DNA of 64,000 nucleotides from Pseudomonas sp. Irchel s3b2 (GTDB lineage Bacteria; Pseudomonadota; Gammaproteobacteria; Pseudomonadales; Pseudomonadaceae): NCBI RefSeq assembly GCF_900187445.1, contig NZ_FYEB01000011.1, positions 62,001 to 126,000 of the forward strand, read 5' to 3'. Shown piece by piece: positions 26,601 to 35,560 of this stretch (position 1 is its first letter; each line of letters starts with the position of its first letter). The notes under the pieces were generated by a model. It saw only the letters and a program-made list of their open reading frames with translations, ran no database searches and was not told where the DNA came from. The position numbers and the translations under genes were made by a program.

Positions 26601-27128
26601 TCAGCCTTTATAGGCAGCAACCGACTTGGTGATCGCATCGCGGGCGGCATCTGCGCCGGCCCAGCCTTCGATCTTCACCCATTTGCCTTTTTCGAGATCT
26701 TTGTAGTTCGCGAAGAAGTGCTCGATCTGCTGAATCAGCAGCGCAGGCAAATCGGTGTATTCCTTCACGTCGACGTACAGCTGGGACAGCTTGTCGTGTG
26801 GAACCGCGATCACTTTGGCATCGCCGCCGCCGTCGTCGGTCATGTTCAGGATGCCGACTGGACGCGCGCGGATTACCGAACCTGGAGCAACCGGGTAAGG
26901 GGTCACGACTAGCACGTCGAGGGGATCACCGTCGTCGGCCAGGGTGTTCGGGATGTAACCGTAGTTGGCCGGGTAGAACATCGGGGTGGCCATGAAACGG
27001 TCAACGAACAGGCAGTCGCTGTCTTTGTCGATTTCGTATTTGATCGGCGCGTGGTTGGCCGGGATCTCGATCGCGACGTAGATGTCGTTCGGCAGGTCTT
27101 TGCCAGCCGGAATCTTGCTGTAGCTCAT
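26601..27128 (-). CDS. ppa: Inorganic pyrophosphatase
   Basis: 175 residues, the normal family I length. Signature features are YKIPAG-like [10 protein letters not shown], the active-site [22 protein letters not shown], and the metal-binding [10 protein letters not shown]. It hydrolyses pyrophosphate to drive biosynthesis. I chose the ATG at 27128 (MSYSKIPAG), the conserved start; a longer reading to 27200 is not conserved. It is monocistronic, with its own terminator at 26537. Confidence 0.97.
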   Translation of the reverse strand: MSYSKIPAGKDLPNDIYVAIEIPANHAPIKYEIDKDSDCLFVDRFMATPMFYPANYGYIPNTLADDGDPLDVLVVTPYPVAPGSVIRARPVGILNMTDDGGGDAKVIAVPHDKLSQLYVDVKEYTDLPALLIQQIEHFFANYKDLEKGKWVKIEGWAGADAARDAITKSVAAYKG

Positions 27129-27146
27129 TGGGCGGTGCCCCCGTAG

Positions 27147-27180
27147 TTGACCAAAAACACTTGGCCGGATTGACCAAAAA
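27147..27180. repeat. Direct repeat TTGACCAAAA in the ppa leader
   Basis: TTGACCAAAA occurs at 27147-27156 and again at 27170-27179, 23 bases apart, about two helical turns. It lies 19 bases upstream of the ppa start codon. Protein binding or chance duplication are both possible. Confidence 0.4.
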
Positions 27181-27250
27181 GTGGCGGCGATTATAGGCAT
27201 ATTCTGCCGTCGTTGCCATGCGCCAGAGGTCGTAGAGACCCAGGTGTCCG

Positions 27251-28063
27251 CTAGTCGTGTGCCTGATAGACCGGGTTCTCGGCCAGAAGTTGCTTCAGCC
27301 TCGCCAGCGGATCTTGCCGGTAAAACAGCTTTAACTGCTCATAAACCTGTGGATAAGCCTCATGCAACAAATCCGGGGCGCTGAAGAAATATTCGCTGGT
27401 GACCGCGAAGAACTCGGCGGGGTTTTCCGCTGCGTATGGGTCGATGGCGGTTTGCGCGTCAGGGTTGCGGTCCAGTTGCCGATCGAGGTCGTTATAGGCT
27501 TCTTGCATGACTTTGGCCCAGTCGCTGACGCGCATATCGGCATGCAGCGGTGGCAGACCATTGGCGTCGCCATTGAGCATGTCGAGTTTGTGCGCGAGTT
27601 CGTGGATGACCAGGTTGTAGCCTTCCCAGCCACCGCTGGCCATCACGCCGGGCCAGGCGAGAATGATCGGGCCTTGCTGCCAGGCTTCGCCGCTGTGTTC
27701 TCCGTCCCATTCGTGTTCGACGCCGCTGGCATCGCGATGGCGCTGGGGGCTGAGGAAATCGTCGGGGTAGAGGATGATTTCGTGAAAGCCCTGATACCAG
27801 TTCAGATCGCCCAGATGCAGCAGCGGCAATTGGGCCTGGGCGGCGAGCAGCAGGCGTTGCTCCTGGTGGAGTTCGACGCCGGGCAGGGCGGTCAGGTGTT
27901 TATCTTGCAGGAACAGCACGCAGGCTTCGCGCAGCCATTGGTCTTCGGCTGCGCTGAGGCCATCGAGAAAACTCAAGTGATGGCGCACCCGTTGCCACAT
28001 GTCGTCGGCAATCGGATGCCTGGCCAGGGTGCGCTGGCGTCGCCAGGCGCTAAGGGACCACAT
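27251..28063 (-). CDS. mtfA: MtfA-family zinc-dependent peptidase
   Basis: 270 residues. The metal motif HELAH in [18 protein letters not shown], with the following [18 protein letters not shown], identifies the MtfA (M90) family, related to anthrax lethal factor. In E. coli MtfA cleaves substrates and binds Mlc to modulate glucose uptake; here the partner is unknown. A short gap of 6 bases separates it from the upstream DedA gene, so the pair is likely one transcript. Confidence 0.88.
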   Translation of the reverse strand: MWSLSAWRRQRTLARHPIADDMWQRVRHHLSFLDGLSAAEDQWLREACVLFLQDKHLTALPGVELHQEQRLLLAAQAQLPLLHLGDLNWYQGFHEIILYPDDFLSPQRHRDASGVEHEWDGEHSGEAWQQGPIILAWPGVMASGGWEGYNLVIHELAHKLDMLNGDANGLPPLHADMRVSDWAKVMQEAYNDLDRQLDRNPDAQTAIDPYAAENPAEFFAVTSEYFFSAPDLLHEAYPQVYEQLKLFYRQDPLARLKQLLAENPVYQAHD

Positions 28064-28069
28064 CGTGAG

Positions 28070-28726
28070 TCAGCGGGGTTCGGCTTTGGACGCAGCATGA
28101 CCGAGGCGGCTGCGGATCACGCTGATGATCATCGGCAGCAGCGACAGCAGGATGATGCCCACCACCAGCAGCGACAGGTTTTTCTTGATGAACGGTACGT
28201 TGCCGAAGAAGTAACCGAGGGTGACCAGGCCACCCACCCAAAGGATAGTGCCGAGGACGCTGAAGGCAAAGAACCGTGGGTAAGGCATTTTGCCAATACC
28301 CGCGACGAAGGGGGCAAAGGTGCGGATGATTGGCATGAAGCGCGCCAGGGTTACGGTTTTGCCGCCGTGCTTGTCGTAGAAGTCGTGAGTTTGTTGCAGG
28401 TAGTCGCGGCGGAAAATTTTCGAGTTCGGGTTGCGGAACAACCGTTCGCCAACGGTGCGGCCGATCACGTAGTTGGTGCTGTCACCGAGTATCGCCGCCA
28501 GCATCAGCAGGCCGCCGAGCAGCACCGGGTCCATGCCGCCACCGGCCGCCACGGCGCCCGCGATGAACAGCAGGGAATCGCCCGGCAGGAATGGCATCAC
28601 CACCAGACCGGTTTCGCAGAAGATCACCAGAAACAGAATGGCGTAAATCCATGCCCCGTAGTTGGTCACCAGCAAGTCGAGGTAAACATCGAGATGCAGG
28701 ATAAGGTCGATCGGGTTGAAATCCAT
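28070..28726 (-). CDS. DedA-family membrane protein
   Basis: 218 residues. Typical DedA features are EDIV-like re-entrant loop residues FCETGLVVMPFLPGDSLLFIAGAVAA, GDSTNYVIGRTVGERLF, and ARFMPIIRTFAPFVAGIGKMPYPRFFAFSVLG. About five membrane segments are present. DedA proteins are linked to lipid-carrier recycling and proton-motive-force homeostasis. The start MDFNPIDLIL at 28726 is the usual one; the ATG at 28735 adds three residues. A second DedA-type domain lies in the fusion protein at 44925. Confidence 0.92.
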   Translation of the reverse strand: MDFNPIDLILHLDVYLDLLVTNYGAWIYAILFLVIFCETGLVVMPFLPGDSLLFIAGAVAAGGGMDPVLLGGLLMLAAILGDSTNYVIGRTVGERLFRNPNSKIFRRDYLQQTHDFYDKHGGKTVTLARFMPIIRTFAPFVAGIGKMPYPRFFAFSVLGTILWVGGLVTLGYFFGNVPFIKKNLSLLVVGIILLSLLPMIISVIRSRLGHAASKAEPR

Positions 28727-28919
28727 GGAAAGCACCTGTGGTGATGGCCCGACTCTGCAGGCCTGTGCGGATGGCTTGACGTAAGACTACAGCTAAGTGT
28801 GATTTTTCTTACGAGCCGGAAGAATGGGCATTATACGGGGTGACAAGTGAAAAACGCGTCGAGTTTGTAGCGGGGGATGTCGATGGGTCGACCATAGGTC
28901 TGTTGGCTTTGCACAATCC

Positions 28920-29052
28920 TTGTGGCGAGGGAGCTTGCTCCCGCTGGGAGTGCGAAGCGCTCCTGGTCCGACTACGCGGTGTATCAGGATAATCGCTTTG
29001 GTGGGTTTACGACTGCTGCGCAGCCGAACGGGAGCAAGCTCCCTCGCCACAA
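28920..29052. repeat. REP/BIME pair, family C (TTGTGGCGAGGGAGCTTGCT)
   Basis: Inverted arms TTGTGGCGAGGGAGCTTGCT and AGCAAGCTCCCTCGCCACAA close a 133-base element with an internal asymmetric spacer. It occupies most of the 339-base gap between the DedA and GNAT genes; the remainder shows nothing I can name. Confidence 0.9.
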
Positions 29053-29065
29053 AGGCCTCAGTGCG

Positions 29066-29527
29066 TTACAGCTCCTCACTGATCGGCAACACGTAGTTCT
29101 TGAACTCGGTGTCTTCCTTGAACCCGATGGATTCGTAGGTTTTCTGCGCGACGTCGTTATTGCTGCTGGTGGAAACGCGCATGCGCACGGCATTGGTTTC
29201 CTTGGCCATTTTTTTCGCGGTGCGGATCAGGTTATCGGCCACCAACTGGCGGCGGGCGTCTTCGGCGACGTAGATGTCGTTGAGAATCCACACGCGTTTA
29301 AGCGAAAGAGACGAAAAGCTCGGGTACAACTGACAGAAACCCATCAGTTTGTTGTTGTCGTCATCGGCCAGGGCCAGGTAGATCACCGATTCCTTGCGCC
29401 GCAGGCGTTTCTCGAGGAATGCCCGGGACGAGTCCGGATACGGCAGGGAGCCGTAAAACTCACGATATTTGACGAACAACGGGGTCAGCAGGTCGAGGTG
29501 TTCGAGGGTCGCTTGAATAATCCGCAT
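29066..29527 (-). CDS. GNAT-family N-acetyltransferase
   Basis: 153 residues. The acetyl-CoA-binding region is seen in WILNDIYVAEDARRQLVADNLIRTAKKMA (motif A with a variant RxxGxG) and a GNAT C-terminal strand-helix (NNDVAQKTYESIGFKED). The substrate is unknown. The start at 29527 fits a GNAT fold beginning MRIIQATLEHLD. It lies just beyond the end of the ethanolamine locus on the same strand, 113 bases from eutC, but its link to that locus is not shown. Confidence 0.8.
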   Translation of the reverse strand: MRIIQATLEHLDLLTPLFVKYREFYGSLPYPDSSRAFLEKRLRRKESVIYLALADDDNNKLMGFCQLYPSFSSLSLKRVWILNDIYVAEDARRQLVADNLIRTAKKMAKETNAVRMRVSTSSNNDVAQKTYESIGFKEDTEFKNYVLPISEEL

Positions 29528-29640
29528 GGTAGGTCTCGTCTTCAAGTGGCTGTCTTACGTGGTGACGGCGATGGGAAACCCCTGGCGGCCGTGCATCGAT
29601 CCTGCCTGAAACCTGAATAGAAACGCAATGCGGAAACGGT

Positions 29641-30477
29641 TCAGGCATCCGACGGACTCAGTAGGAAATTACCTTTCATGTCCGCATCAATTTCCGACTC
29701 CAGCGTCTGAACCTGGGCTTCGTCCTTCAGACTGACCCCCGATAACTGCCGCCGACAGGCTTCGCGCATCAAATACAGCAAACGGTGGGCCGCCATGCCA
29801 TAACTCAAGCCTTCGAGCCGGACATTCGAGATGCAGTTGCGATAGGCGTCTGTCAGTCCGACTTTTGGATTATAGGTGAAATACAACCCAAGGCTGTCTG
29901 GCGAGCTCAAGCCGGGGCGTTCGCCGATCAATATGACCACCATCTTCGCGCCCAGCAGCTCGCCAATTTCGTCGGCCACCGCGACTCGGCCCTGTTCCAC
30001 CAGAATCACCGGCGACAGGGACCAGCCCTCAGCGGCTGTCTGTTCTTCCATGCGCGCCAGGAACGGTAAGGTGTGGCGATGAACGGCCAATGCCGAGAGG
30101 CCATCGGCCACCACAACGGCCAAATCGATCCCGCCAGGATGGCTCAGCGCGTAGTCGCGCAGGGTCTGCGCCGACTGATCACTCAGCTTGCGCCCCAAAT
30201 CGGGGCGCTGCAGATAGCTGTTCCGGTCCGTGGCGGCGCTGTGCAGCAACAAACTCTCACGTCCACGCTCGGCCAGTTGCGAACTGAGCCCCATGTGATC
30301 GAATGGCAGGTGCACCGCATCCCGGGCCTGGGCATGAGCGTACTGAAAATCCAGCTGCGCGCTGGTCGGCATACTGGTGCCTGTACGACCGAGGGCAATA
30401 CGTGCCGGGGTCAGGCGACGCAGTTCCAATAATGGGTTTTGCGGATCGACAGGTGGTTTATCCATCTCAATACTCAT
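29641..30477 (-). CDS. eutC: Ethanolamine ammonia-lyase small subunit
   Basis: 278 residues. The sequence [36 protein letters not shown] and the B12-binding-side [37 protein letters not shown] are characteristic of EutC. With EutB it forms the adenosylcobalamin-dependent lyase that splits ethanolamine to acetaldehyde and ammonia. The ATG at 30477 ([10 protein letters not shown]) overlaps the eutB stop by four bases. Confidence 0.97.
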   Translation of the reverse strand: MSIEMDKPPVDPQNPLLELRRLTPARIALGRTGTSMPTSAQLDFQYAHAQARDAVHLPFDHMGLSSQLAERGRESLLLHSAATDRNSYLQRPDLGRKLSDQSAQTLRDYALSHPGGIDLAVVVADGLSALAVHRHTLPFLARMEEQTAAEGWSLSPVILVEQGRVAVADEIGELLGAKMVVILIGERPGLSSPDSLGLYFTYNPKVGLTDAYRNCISNVRLEGLSYGMAAHRLLYLMREACRRQLSGVSLKDEAQVQTLESEIDADMKGNFLLSPSDA

Positions 30478-31868
30478 CCCAGTTGCGCCATGGCTTGACG
30501 GAAGGCTGGCGGAAGGTTGTCGCCGAAGTGAATTTTGCCGTCTGCCTGGGTGAAGATGCCCATGTTCGCCAGCCACTGTTCAAACTCCGGTGCCGGTCTC
30601 AGGCCCAAGGTTTTCCGAGCGTAGAGGGCGTCGTGGAACGACGTGGTCTGGTAGTTGAGCATGATGTCGTCGGAACCGGGAATGCCCATGATGAAGTTGA
30701 TCCCGGCCACGCCCAGCAGGGTCAGCAGGGTGTCCATGTCGTCCTGGTCGGCTTCGGCATGGTTGGTGTAACAGATGTCGCAACCCATGGGCACGCCCAG
30801 CAGCTTGCCGCAGAAGTGGTCTTCGAGGCCGGCGCGGATGATCTGTTTGCCGTTATAGAGGTATTCCGGGCCGATGAAGCCTACAACGGTATTCACCAGA
30901 AACGGTTTGAAATGGCGTGCCACGGCGTAGGCGCGGGTTTCGCAGGTCTGTTGGTCGATGCCGTGATGGGCGTTGGCCGACAAGGCGCTGCCCTGGCCGG
31001 TCTCGAAATACATCAGATTCTGGCCCAACGTGCCGCGATTCAGGCTCAAGCCCGCGTCATAACCTTCCTGCAAGACGTTGAGGTTGATACCGAAACTGGC
31101 GTTGGCCGCTTCGGTGCCGGCAATCGACTGGAACACCAGGTCCAGCGGAACACCGCGATTCACCGCCTCGATGGAGGTGGTGACGTGGGTCAGCACGCAG
31201 GCCTGTGTAGGAATTTCGTAACGCTGGATGATCGCATCGAGCATTTCCAGCATGGCGCAGATCGAGGCGATGCTGTCGGTGGCCGGGTTAATGCCGATCA
31301 TTGCGTCCCCGTTGCCGTACAGCAGGCCGTCGAGAATGCTCGCGGCGATGCCGGCCGGTTCGTCGGTGGGGTGATTGGGTTGCAGGCGTGTCGAGAGCCG
31401 GCCGTGCAGGCCCAGCGTGCCGCGGAATTTCGTGACCACGCGGATTTTCTGCGCCACCAGCACCAGGTCTTGCACGCGCATGATCTTCGACACGGCGGCG
31501 GCCATTTCCGGGATCAGGCCCGGAGCTAGGGCACGCAGGCTCTGTTCGTCGGCGGCGTCGCTGAGCAGCCAATCGCGAAAGCCACCGACAGTGAGGTGGC
31601 TGACTGCTTTAAAAGCCTGTTTATCGTGAGTGTCGATGATTAGTCGGGTGACTTCATCGGCCTCGTAAGGAATCAGTACTTCCTGCAGGAAGTGAGTCAG
31701 CGGGATGTCTGCCAGGGCCATCTGCGCAGCCACTCGCTCGCCATCATTGAGGGCTGCAACGCCGGCCAGAAAGTCCCCGGAGCGCGCCGGGCTGGCTTTG
31801 GCCATGACGTCTTTGAGACTGTCGAAGCGGTAGGTCTGGGCGCCGACGGTATGGGCAAATACGGCCAT
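30474..31868 (-). CDS. eutB: Ethanolamine ammonia-lyase large subunit
   Basis: 464 residues, the usual length. It starts [27 protein letters not shown] and includes the active-site stretch [14 protein letters not shown] and [20 protein letters not shown], with the ethanolamine-contacting [29 protein letters not shown]. Upstream in-frame codons to 32150 are not conserved. No microcompartment genes or eutA reactivase are nearby, so this is the cytosolic version of the pathway. Confidence 0.97.
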   Translation of the reverse strand: MAVFAHTVGAQTYRFDSLKDVMAKASPARSGDFLAGVAALNDGERVAAQMALADIPLTHFLQEVLIPYEADEVTRLIIDTHDKQAFKAVSHLTVGGFRDWLLSDAADEQSLRALAPGLIPEMAAAVSKIMRVQDLVLVAQKIRVVTKFRGTLGLHGRLSTRLQPNHPTDEPAGIAASILDGLLYGNGDAMIGINPATDSIASICAMLEMLDAIIQRYEIPTQACVLTHVTTSIEAVNRGVPLDLVFQSIAGTEAANASFGINLNVLQEGYDAGLSLNRGTLGQNLMYFETGQGSALSANAHHGIDQQTCETRAYAVARHFKPFLVNTVVGFIGPEYLYNGKQIIRAGLEDHFCGKLLGVPMGCDICYTNHAEADQDDMDTLLTLLGVAGINFIMGIPGSDDIMLNYQTTSFHDALYARKTLGLRPAPEFEQWLANMGIFTQADGKIHFGDNLPPAFRQAMAQLG

Positions 31869-31920
31869 GGGACGGTGTCCTCCTGATTCAATAAACAACT
31901 CAAATGCACCGCCTAACCCT

Positions 31921-31946
31921 GTAGGAGCGAGCTTGCTCGCTCCTAC
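31921..31946. repeat. Single REP palindrome between eat and eutB
   Basis: GTAGGAGCGAGC/GCTCGCTCCTAC hairpin, a shortened family A/B element 53 bases upstream of the eutB start codon. Confidence 0.75.
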
Positions 31947-31976
31947 ATTTAGATCTCGGTGCACTTCAATATGGCA

Positions 31977-32000
31977 GGCGCCGGGAATCAGCCCGGCGCC
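31977..32000. other. GC-rich hairpin after the eat stop codon
   Basis: A perfect 9-base stem GGCGCCGGG/CCCGGCGCC with a 6-base loop begins 8 bases after the eat stop (reverse strand). It lacks a T-run, so it may stabilise the eat message or partly attenuate read-through into eutB. Confidence 0.55.
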
Positions 32001-32008
32001 GGTGCAAC

Positions 32009-33379
32009 TCAGACGCCTTCGAGCATCGCATCCGCCGGCGCGTCGGAACGCTGCTTGGCAGTCAGTTGGAAATACAGGTAACCGGCCGCCATGAACCCGA
32101 GGAAAACACACCCGATCAAGGTGTTGAACCATGCCATCGCCACCAGGCACACCACGGCCAGAAACAGCGCGATCCCCGGTACGATCGGGTAGCCCGGTGC
32201 ACGGAAGGTGCGTTCCAGGTTCGGCTCGGTTTTACGCAACTTGAACAGGCTCAGCATACTGATGATGTACATCACGATGGCGCCGAATACCGACATGGTG
32301 ATCATCGCAGCCGTCAGCGTCATGCCCTGCAGATTGACCAGGCCGTCGCTGTAGATCGCCGCGATGCCGATCACGCCGCCCGCCAGAATCGCCCGGTGCG
32401 GTGTCTGGAAACGCGAGAGTTTGGCCAGCCCTTTGGGCAGGTAACCGGCGCGAGCCAGGGCGAAGAACTGTCGCGAGTAGCCAAGAATGATCCCGTGGAA
32501 ACTCGCCACCAGGCCGAACAGGCCGATCCACACCAGCATGTGCATCCAGGTCGAATTATTGCCGACCACGGCTTTCATCGCCTGAGGCAGCGGATCGTTG
32601 ATGTTCGACAGTTGACGCCAGTCGCCGACACCGCCAGCCATCACCATGACGCCGATGGCCAGGAACACCAGGGTCAGAATGCCACTGACGTAAGCCCTGG
32701 GAATCGTGCGTTTCGGGTCCTTGGCTTCCTCGGCGGCCATGGCGGCGCCTTCAATGGCGAGGAAGAACCAGATCGCGAAAGGGATTGCCGCAAAGATGCC
32801 GGGGATCGAGGCCATGGTGAATTCGTTGGAACCCGACCAGCCGTTGAGTACGAAATTGCTGAAGCTGAAGCCCGGTGCGACCACGCCCATGAACACCAGC
32901 AATTCGGCGACCGCCAGCACGGTGACCACTAATTCGAACGTGGCAGCGATGCTTACGCCGAGGATATTCAAGCCCATAAACACGAAATAGGCGCCAACAG
33001 CGGCGATCTTCGGGTCCAGTTCCGGGTATTGCACGTTGAGGTAGGCACCGATGGCCATGGCAATGGCCGGAGGCGCAAAGACGAATTCGATCAGGGTGGC
33101 AATGCCGGCGATTAGTCCGCCTTTTTCACCGAAGGCCCGACGGCTGTAGGCAAACGGCCCGCCAGCGTGGGGAATAGCGGTGGTTAATTCGGTGAAACTG
33201 AAGATGAAGCAGGTGTACATCGTCGCCACCATCAGGGCGGTGACGAGAAAACCCAGGGTGCCTGCGGTGCCCCAGCCGTAACTCCAGCCGAAGTACTCGC
33301 CGGAAATCACCAGACCGACGGCAATGCCCCATAGATGCAGGGTGCCGAGTGTGGGTTTGAGCTGTGTAATCGAAGTCAT
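32009..33379 (-). CDS. eat: Ethanolamine permease (APC family)
   Basis: 456 residues with about twelve membrane segments. It starts MTSITQLKPTLGTLHLWGIAVGLVISGEYFGWSYGWGTAGTLGFL, the APC-superfamily opening with the substrate-side GEYFGWS typical of ethanolamine permeases. It is the first gene of the run eat-eutB-eutC. A sigma-54 promoter match lies upstream at 33453-33468. Confidence 0.93.
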   Translation of the reverse strand: MTSITQLKPTLGTLHLWGIAVGLVISGEYFGWSYGWGTAGTLGFLVTALMVATMYTCFIFSFTELTTAIPHAGGPFAYSRRAFGEKGGLIAGIATLIEFVFAPPAIAMAIGAYLNVQYPELDPKIAAVGAYFVFMGLNILGVSIAATFELVVTVLAVAELLVFMGVVAPGFSFSNFVLNGWSGSNEFTMASIPGIFAAIPFAIWFFLAIEGAAMAAEEAKDPKRTIPRAYVSGILTLVFLAIGVMVMAGGVGDWRQLSNINDPLPQAMKAVVGNNSTWMHMLVWIGLFGLVASFHGIILGYSRQFFALARAGYLPKGLAKLSRFQTPHRAILAGGVIGIAAIYSDGLVNLQGMTLTAAMITMSVFGAIVMYIISMLSLFKLRKTEPNLERTFRAPGYPIVPGIALFLAVVCLVAMAWFNTLIGCVFLGFMAAGYLYFQLTAKQRSDAPADAMLEGV

Positions 33380-33452
33380 AAGTCCTCTCTGTCTTTTTTA
33401 TTGTTTGATCTGTTGGACTTTCGGGTATGGCGTTTTAGGTGTAGAGCGGGCA

Positions 33453-33468
33453 CGCAAAGCCCATGCCA
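33453..33468 (-). promoter_or_regulatory. Sigma-54 promoter of eat-eutBC
   Basis: Reverse strand: TGGCATGGGCTTTGCG, an exact GG-N10-GC match with the preferred TGGCA and TTGC blocks. Transcription would start about 63 bases before the eat ATG. The likely activator is the EatR-type protein at 35561. Confidence 0.75.
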
Positions 33469-33504
33469 GACCAGCAGGGCGATGATTAGTGTGTCATTGA
33501 GGAC

Positions 33505-33604
33505 GCCTTCGCGAGCAACCCCGCTCCCACATTGGGCCTATGGTGTGCCTGCAATTGTGGGCACGCCGGAAATCTATTGTGGGAGCGGGCTTGCTCGCGA
33601 AAGC
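33505..33604. repeat. REP/BIME pair, family B
   Basis: Inverted pair (33505-33531 and 33579-33604; TGTGGGAGCGGGCTTGCTCG type) between exaC and the eat promoter. Confidence 0.88.
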
Positions 33605-33647
33605 GGTTCGAAGGGCGATACAGAACTACCTGTATCGCCCCCGGTTT

Positions 33648-35168
33648 TTAGAAGAAGCCCAACGGATTGATGTCGTAGCTCACCAGCAGGTTTTTGGTCT
33701 GCTGATAGTGATCGAGCATCATTTTGTGGGTTTCACGGCCGACGCCGGACTTTTTGTAGCCGCCGAACGCGGCGTGCGCCGGGTACAGGTGGTAGCAGTT
33801 GGTCCACACGCGACCGGCCTTGATGGCACGGCCCATGCGGTAGGCGCGGTTGATGTCGCGGGTCCAGAGGCCGGCGCCCAGGCCGAACTCGGTGTCGTTG
33901 GCGATGGCCAGGGCTTCGGCTTCGTCCTTGAAGGTAGTGATGCTCACCACCGGGCCAAAGATTTCTTCCTGGAACACGCGCATTTTGTTGGTGCCCTTGA
34001 GCAGGGTCGGCTGGATGTAATACCCGGTCGCCAGGCTGCCCTCGAGTTTTTCTACCTTGCCGCCGGTCAGCAGTTCGGCGCCTTCGCCCTTGGCGATTTC
34101 CAGGTACGAAAGGATTTTGTCGAATTGCTGCTCGGACGCTTGGGCGCCGACCATGGTGTCGGTGTCCAGCGGGTCGCCACGTTTGATTTGCAGGACTTTG
34201 TTCATGACCACTTTCATGAACTCGTCGTAGATCGACTCTTGCACCAAGGCGCGGGACGGGCAGGTGCAGACTTCGCCCTGGTTGAAGAATGCCAGCACCA
34301 GGCCTTCGGCGGCTTTCTCGATGAAGGTCGGTTCGGCTTGCATGATGTCTTCGAAGAAGATGTTCGGCGACTTGCCACCCAGCTCCACGGTGGACGGAAT
34401 GATGTTTTCAGCGGCGCATTTCATGATGTGCGAGCCGACCGGTGTCGAACCAGTGAAGGCAATCTTGGCGATGCGCTTGCTGGTGGCCAGGGCTTCCCCG
34501 GCTTCTTTGCCGAACCCTTGCACCACGTTGAGCACGCCGGGTGGCAGCAGGTCGCCAATCAGTTCCATCAGCACGGTGATGCCCAGCGGGGTTTGCTCGG
34601 CAGGTTTGAGGACCACGCAGTTACCGGCGGCCAGGGCCGGGGCGAGTTTCCAGGCGGCCATCAGAATCGGGAAGTTCCACGGAATGATCTGCCCGACCAC
34701 GCCCAGCGGTTCATGGATGTGATAGGCCACGGTGTTGCCGTCGATCTCGGCGGCGCTGCCTTCCTGGGCGCGGATGCAGCCGGCGAAGTAGCGGAAATGG
34801 TCGGCGGCCAGCGGGATGTCGGCGTTGAGGGTTTCGCGAACGGCCTTGCCGTTGTCCCAGGATTCGGTGATCGCCAGCACTTCCAGGTTCTGTTCGATGC
34901 GATCGGCGATTTTCAGCAGGACCAGCGAGCGTGCCTGGGCGGACGTGGCGCCCCAGGCATCGGCGGCGGCATGGGCAGCGTCCAGGGCCTTTTCGATGTC
35001 TTCGGCTGTGGAACGCGGGAATTCGGCAATAGGTTGGCCGTTGACCGGCGATGTATTGGTGAAGTACTGACCTTTGACAGGCGCGACGAACTCGCCGCCG
35101 ATGTAGTTACCGTATTTGCTCTTGAACGAAACGATAGCGCCTTCAGTACCGGGGTGAGCGTAACGCAT
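33648..35168 (-). CDS. exaC: NAD-dependent aldehyde dehydrogenase (ExaC-type, acetaldehyde)
   Basis: 506 residues. The catalytic glutamate is in [14 protein letters not shown] and the nucleophile region reads [17 protein letters not shown], both typical of group X/ExaC aldehyde dehydrogenases. The protein starts [28 protein letters not shown]. It oxidises the acetaldehyde released by EutBC (and from ethanol) to acetate. The gene is divergent from eatR and preceded by a sigma-54 promoter match at 35235. In-frame codons upstream of 35168 run through that promoter and a REP and are not coding. Confidence 0.95.
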   Translation of the reverse strand: MRYAHPGTEGAIVSFKSKYGNYIGGEFVAPVKGQYFTNTSPVNGQPIAEFPRSTAEDIEKALDAAHAAADAWGATSAQARSLVLLKIADRIEQNLEVLAITESWDNGKAVRETLNADIPLAADHFRYFAGCIRAQEGSAAEIDGNTVAYHIHEPLGVVGQIIPWNFPILMAAWKLAPALAAGNCVVLKPAEQTPLGITVLMELIGDLLPPGVLNVVQGFGKEAGEALATSKRIAKIAFTGSTPVGSHIMKCAAENIIPSTVELGGKSPNIFFEDIMQAEPTFIEKAAEGLVLAFFNQGEVCTCPSRALVQESIYDEFMKVVMNKVLQIKRGDPLDTDTMVGAQASEQQFDKILSYLEIAKGEGAELLTGGKVEKLEGSLATGYYIQPTLLKGTNKMRVFQEEIFGPVVSITTFKDEAEALAIANDTEFGLGAGLWTRDINRAYRMGRAIKAGRVWTNCYHLYPAHAAFGGYKKSGVGRETHKMMLDHYQQTKNLLVSYDINPLGFF

Positions 35169-35234
35169 GATGGGTTTCTCCTTGGCTTTTGTGCTTATAA
35201 GGGAGGACGCGCTAAAGCGCTGCATTAAGCGTAG

Positions 35235-35250
35235 AGCAAAGGTCGGGCCA
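35235..35250 (-). promoter_or_regulatory. Sigma-54 promoter of exaC
   Basis: Reverse strand: TGGCCCGACCTTTGCT, GG-N10-GC with good flanks. Transcription would start near 35224, about 56 bases before the exaC ATG. Confidence 0.75.
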
Positions 35251-35325
35251 GCGCCTTGCAGATCAGGTAAATCAAGGCCTTGCGTGTTTTTTGTCGGATA
35301 AATGGGCGGCGTTTGTGACGCTTGC

Positions 35326-35352
35326 GGTACAGCTTCCGTGACACTTTGTACC
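35326..35352 (-). promoter_or_regulatory. Candidate upstream activator site for exaC
   Basis: GGTACA...TGTACC inverted arms span 27 bases, with GTGAC-type repeats on both sides (at about 35314, 35338 and 35370). They lie roughly 100 bases upstream of the predicted start, the normal position for a sigma-54 activator site. Binding by EatR is inferred. Confidence 0.45.
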
Positions 35353-35433
35353 GTTTGTGGCACGGCCTGTGACTGGCGGGTCTTGTCGGCATTGCAATGC
35401 TGGCTAGGCTGGAGGATGCTCGAACCTCCCTCC

Positions 35434-35527
35434 CTGTAGGAGCGAGGCTTGCCCGCGAAGGCCATGACGCGATTTGCCTGATGCACCGCGTTATCGTTCT
35501 TCGCGGGCAAGCCTCGCTCCTACAGGG
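35434..35527. repeat. REP/BIME pair, family A, left of eatR
   Basis: Inverted pair with spacer GCCATGACGCGATTTGCCTG... The whole element is nearly identical, in reverse orientation, to the one at 37498-37588, so the two bracket the eatR gene. Confidence 0.92.
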
Positions 35528-35560
35528 TCGGCGTAAACCTCTCGGGGAGAATAATAAGAA

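Noticed and set aside
27362-28744. A 460-codon forward frame spanning mtfA and the DedA gene
   Set aside because: It crosses two well-supported genes on the opposite strand and has low-complexity Gln/His/Glu-rich sequence without known domains.
31869-32150. Longer N-terminus for EutB
   Set aside because: The added codons cross a REP hairpin and the eat stop region and are not EutB-like; MAVFAHTVG at 31868 is the normal start.
33540-35228. A 562-codon open frame opposite exaC
   Set aside because: Composition is that of a shadow frame, it starts inside a REP element, and exaC on the other strand has all catalytic motifs.
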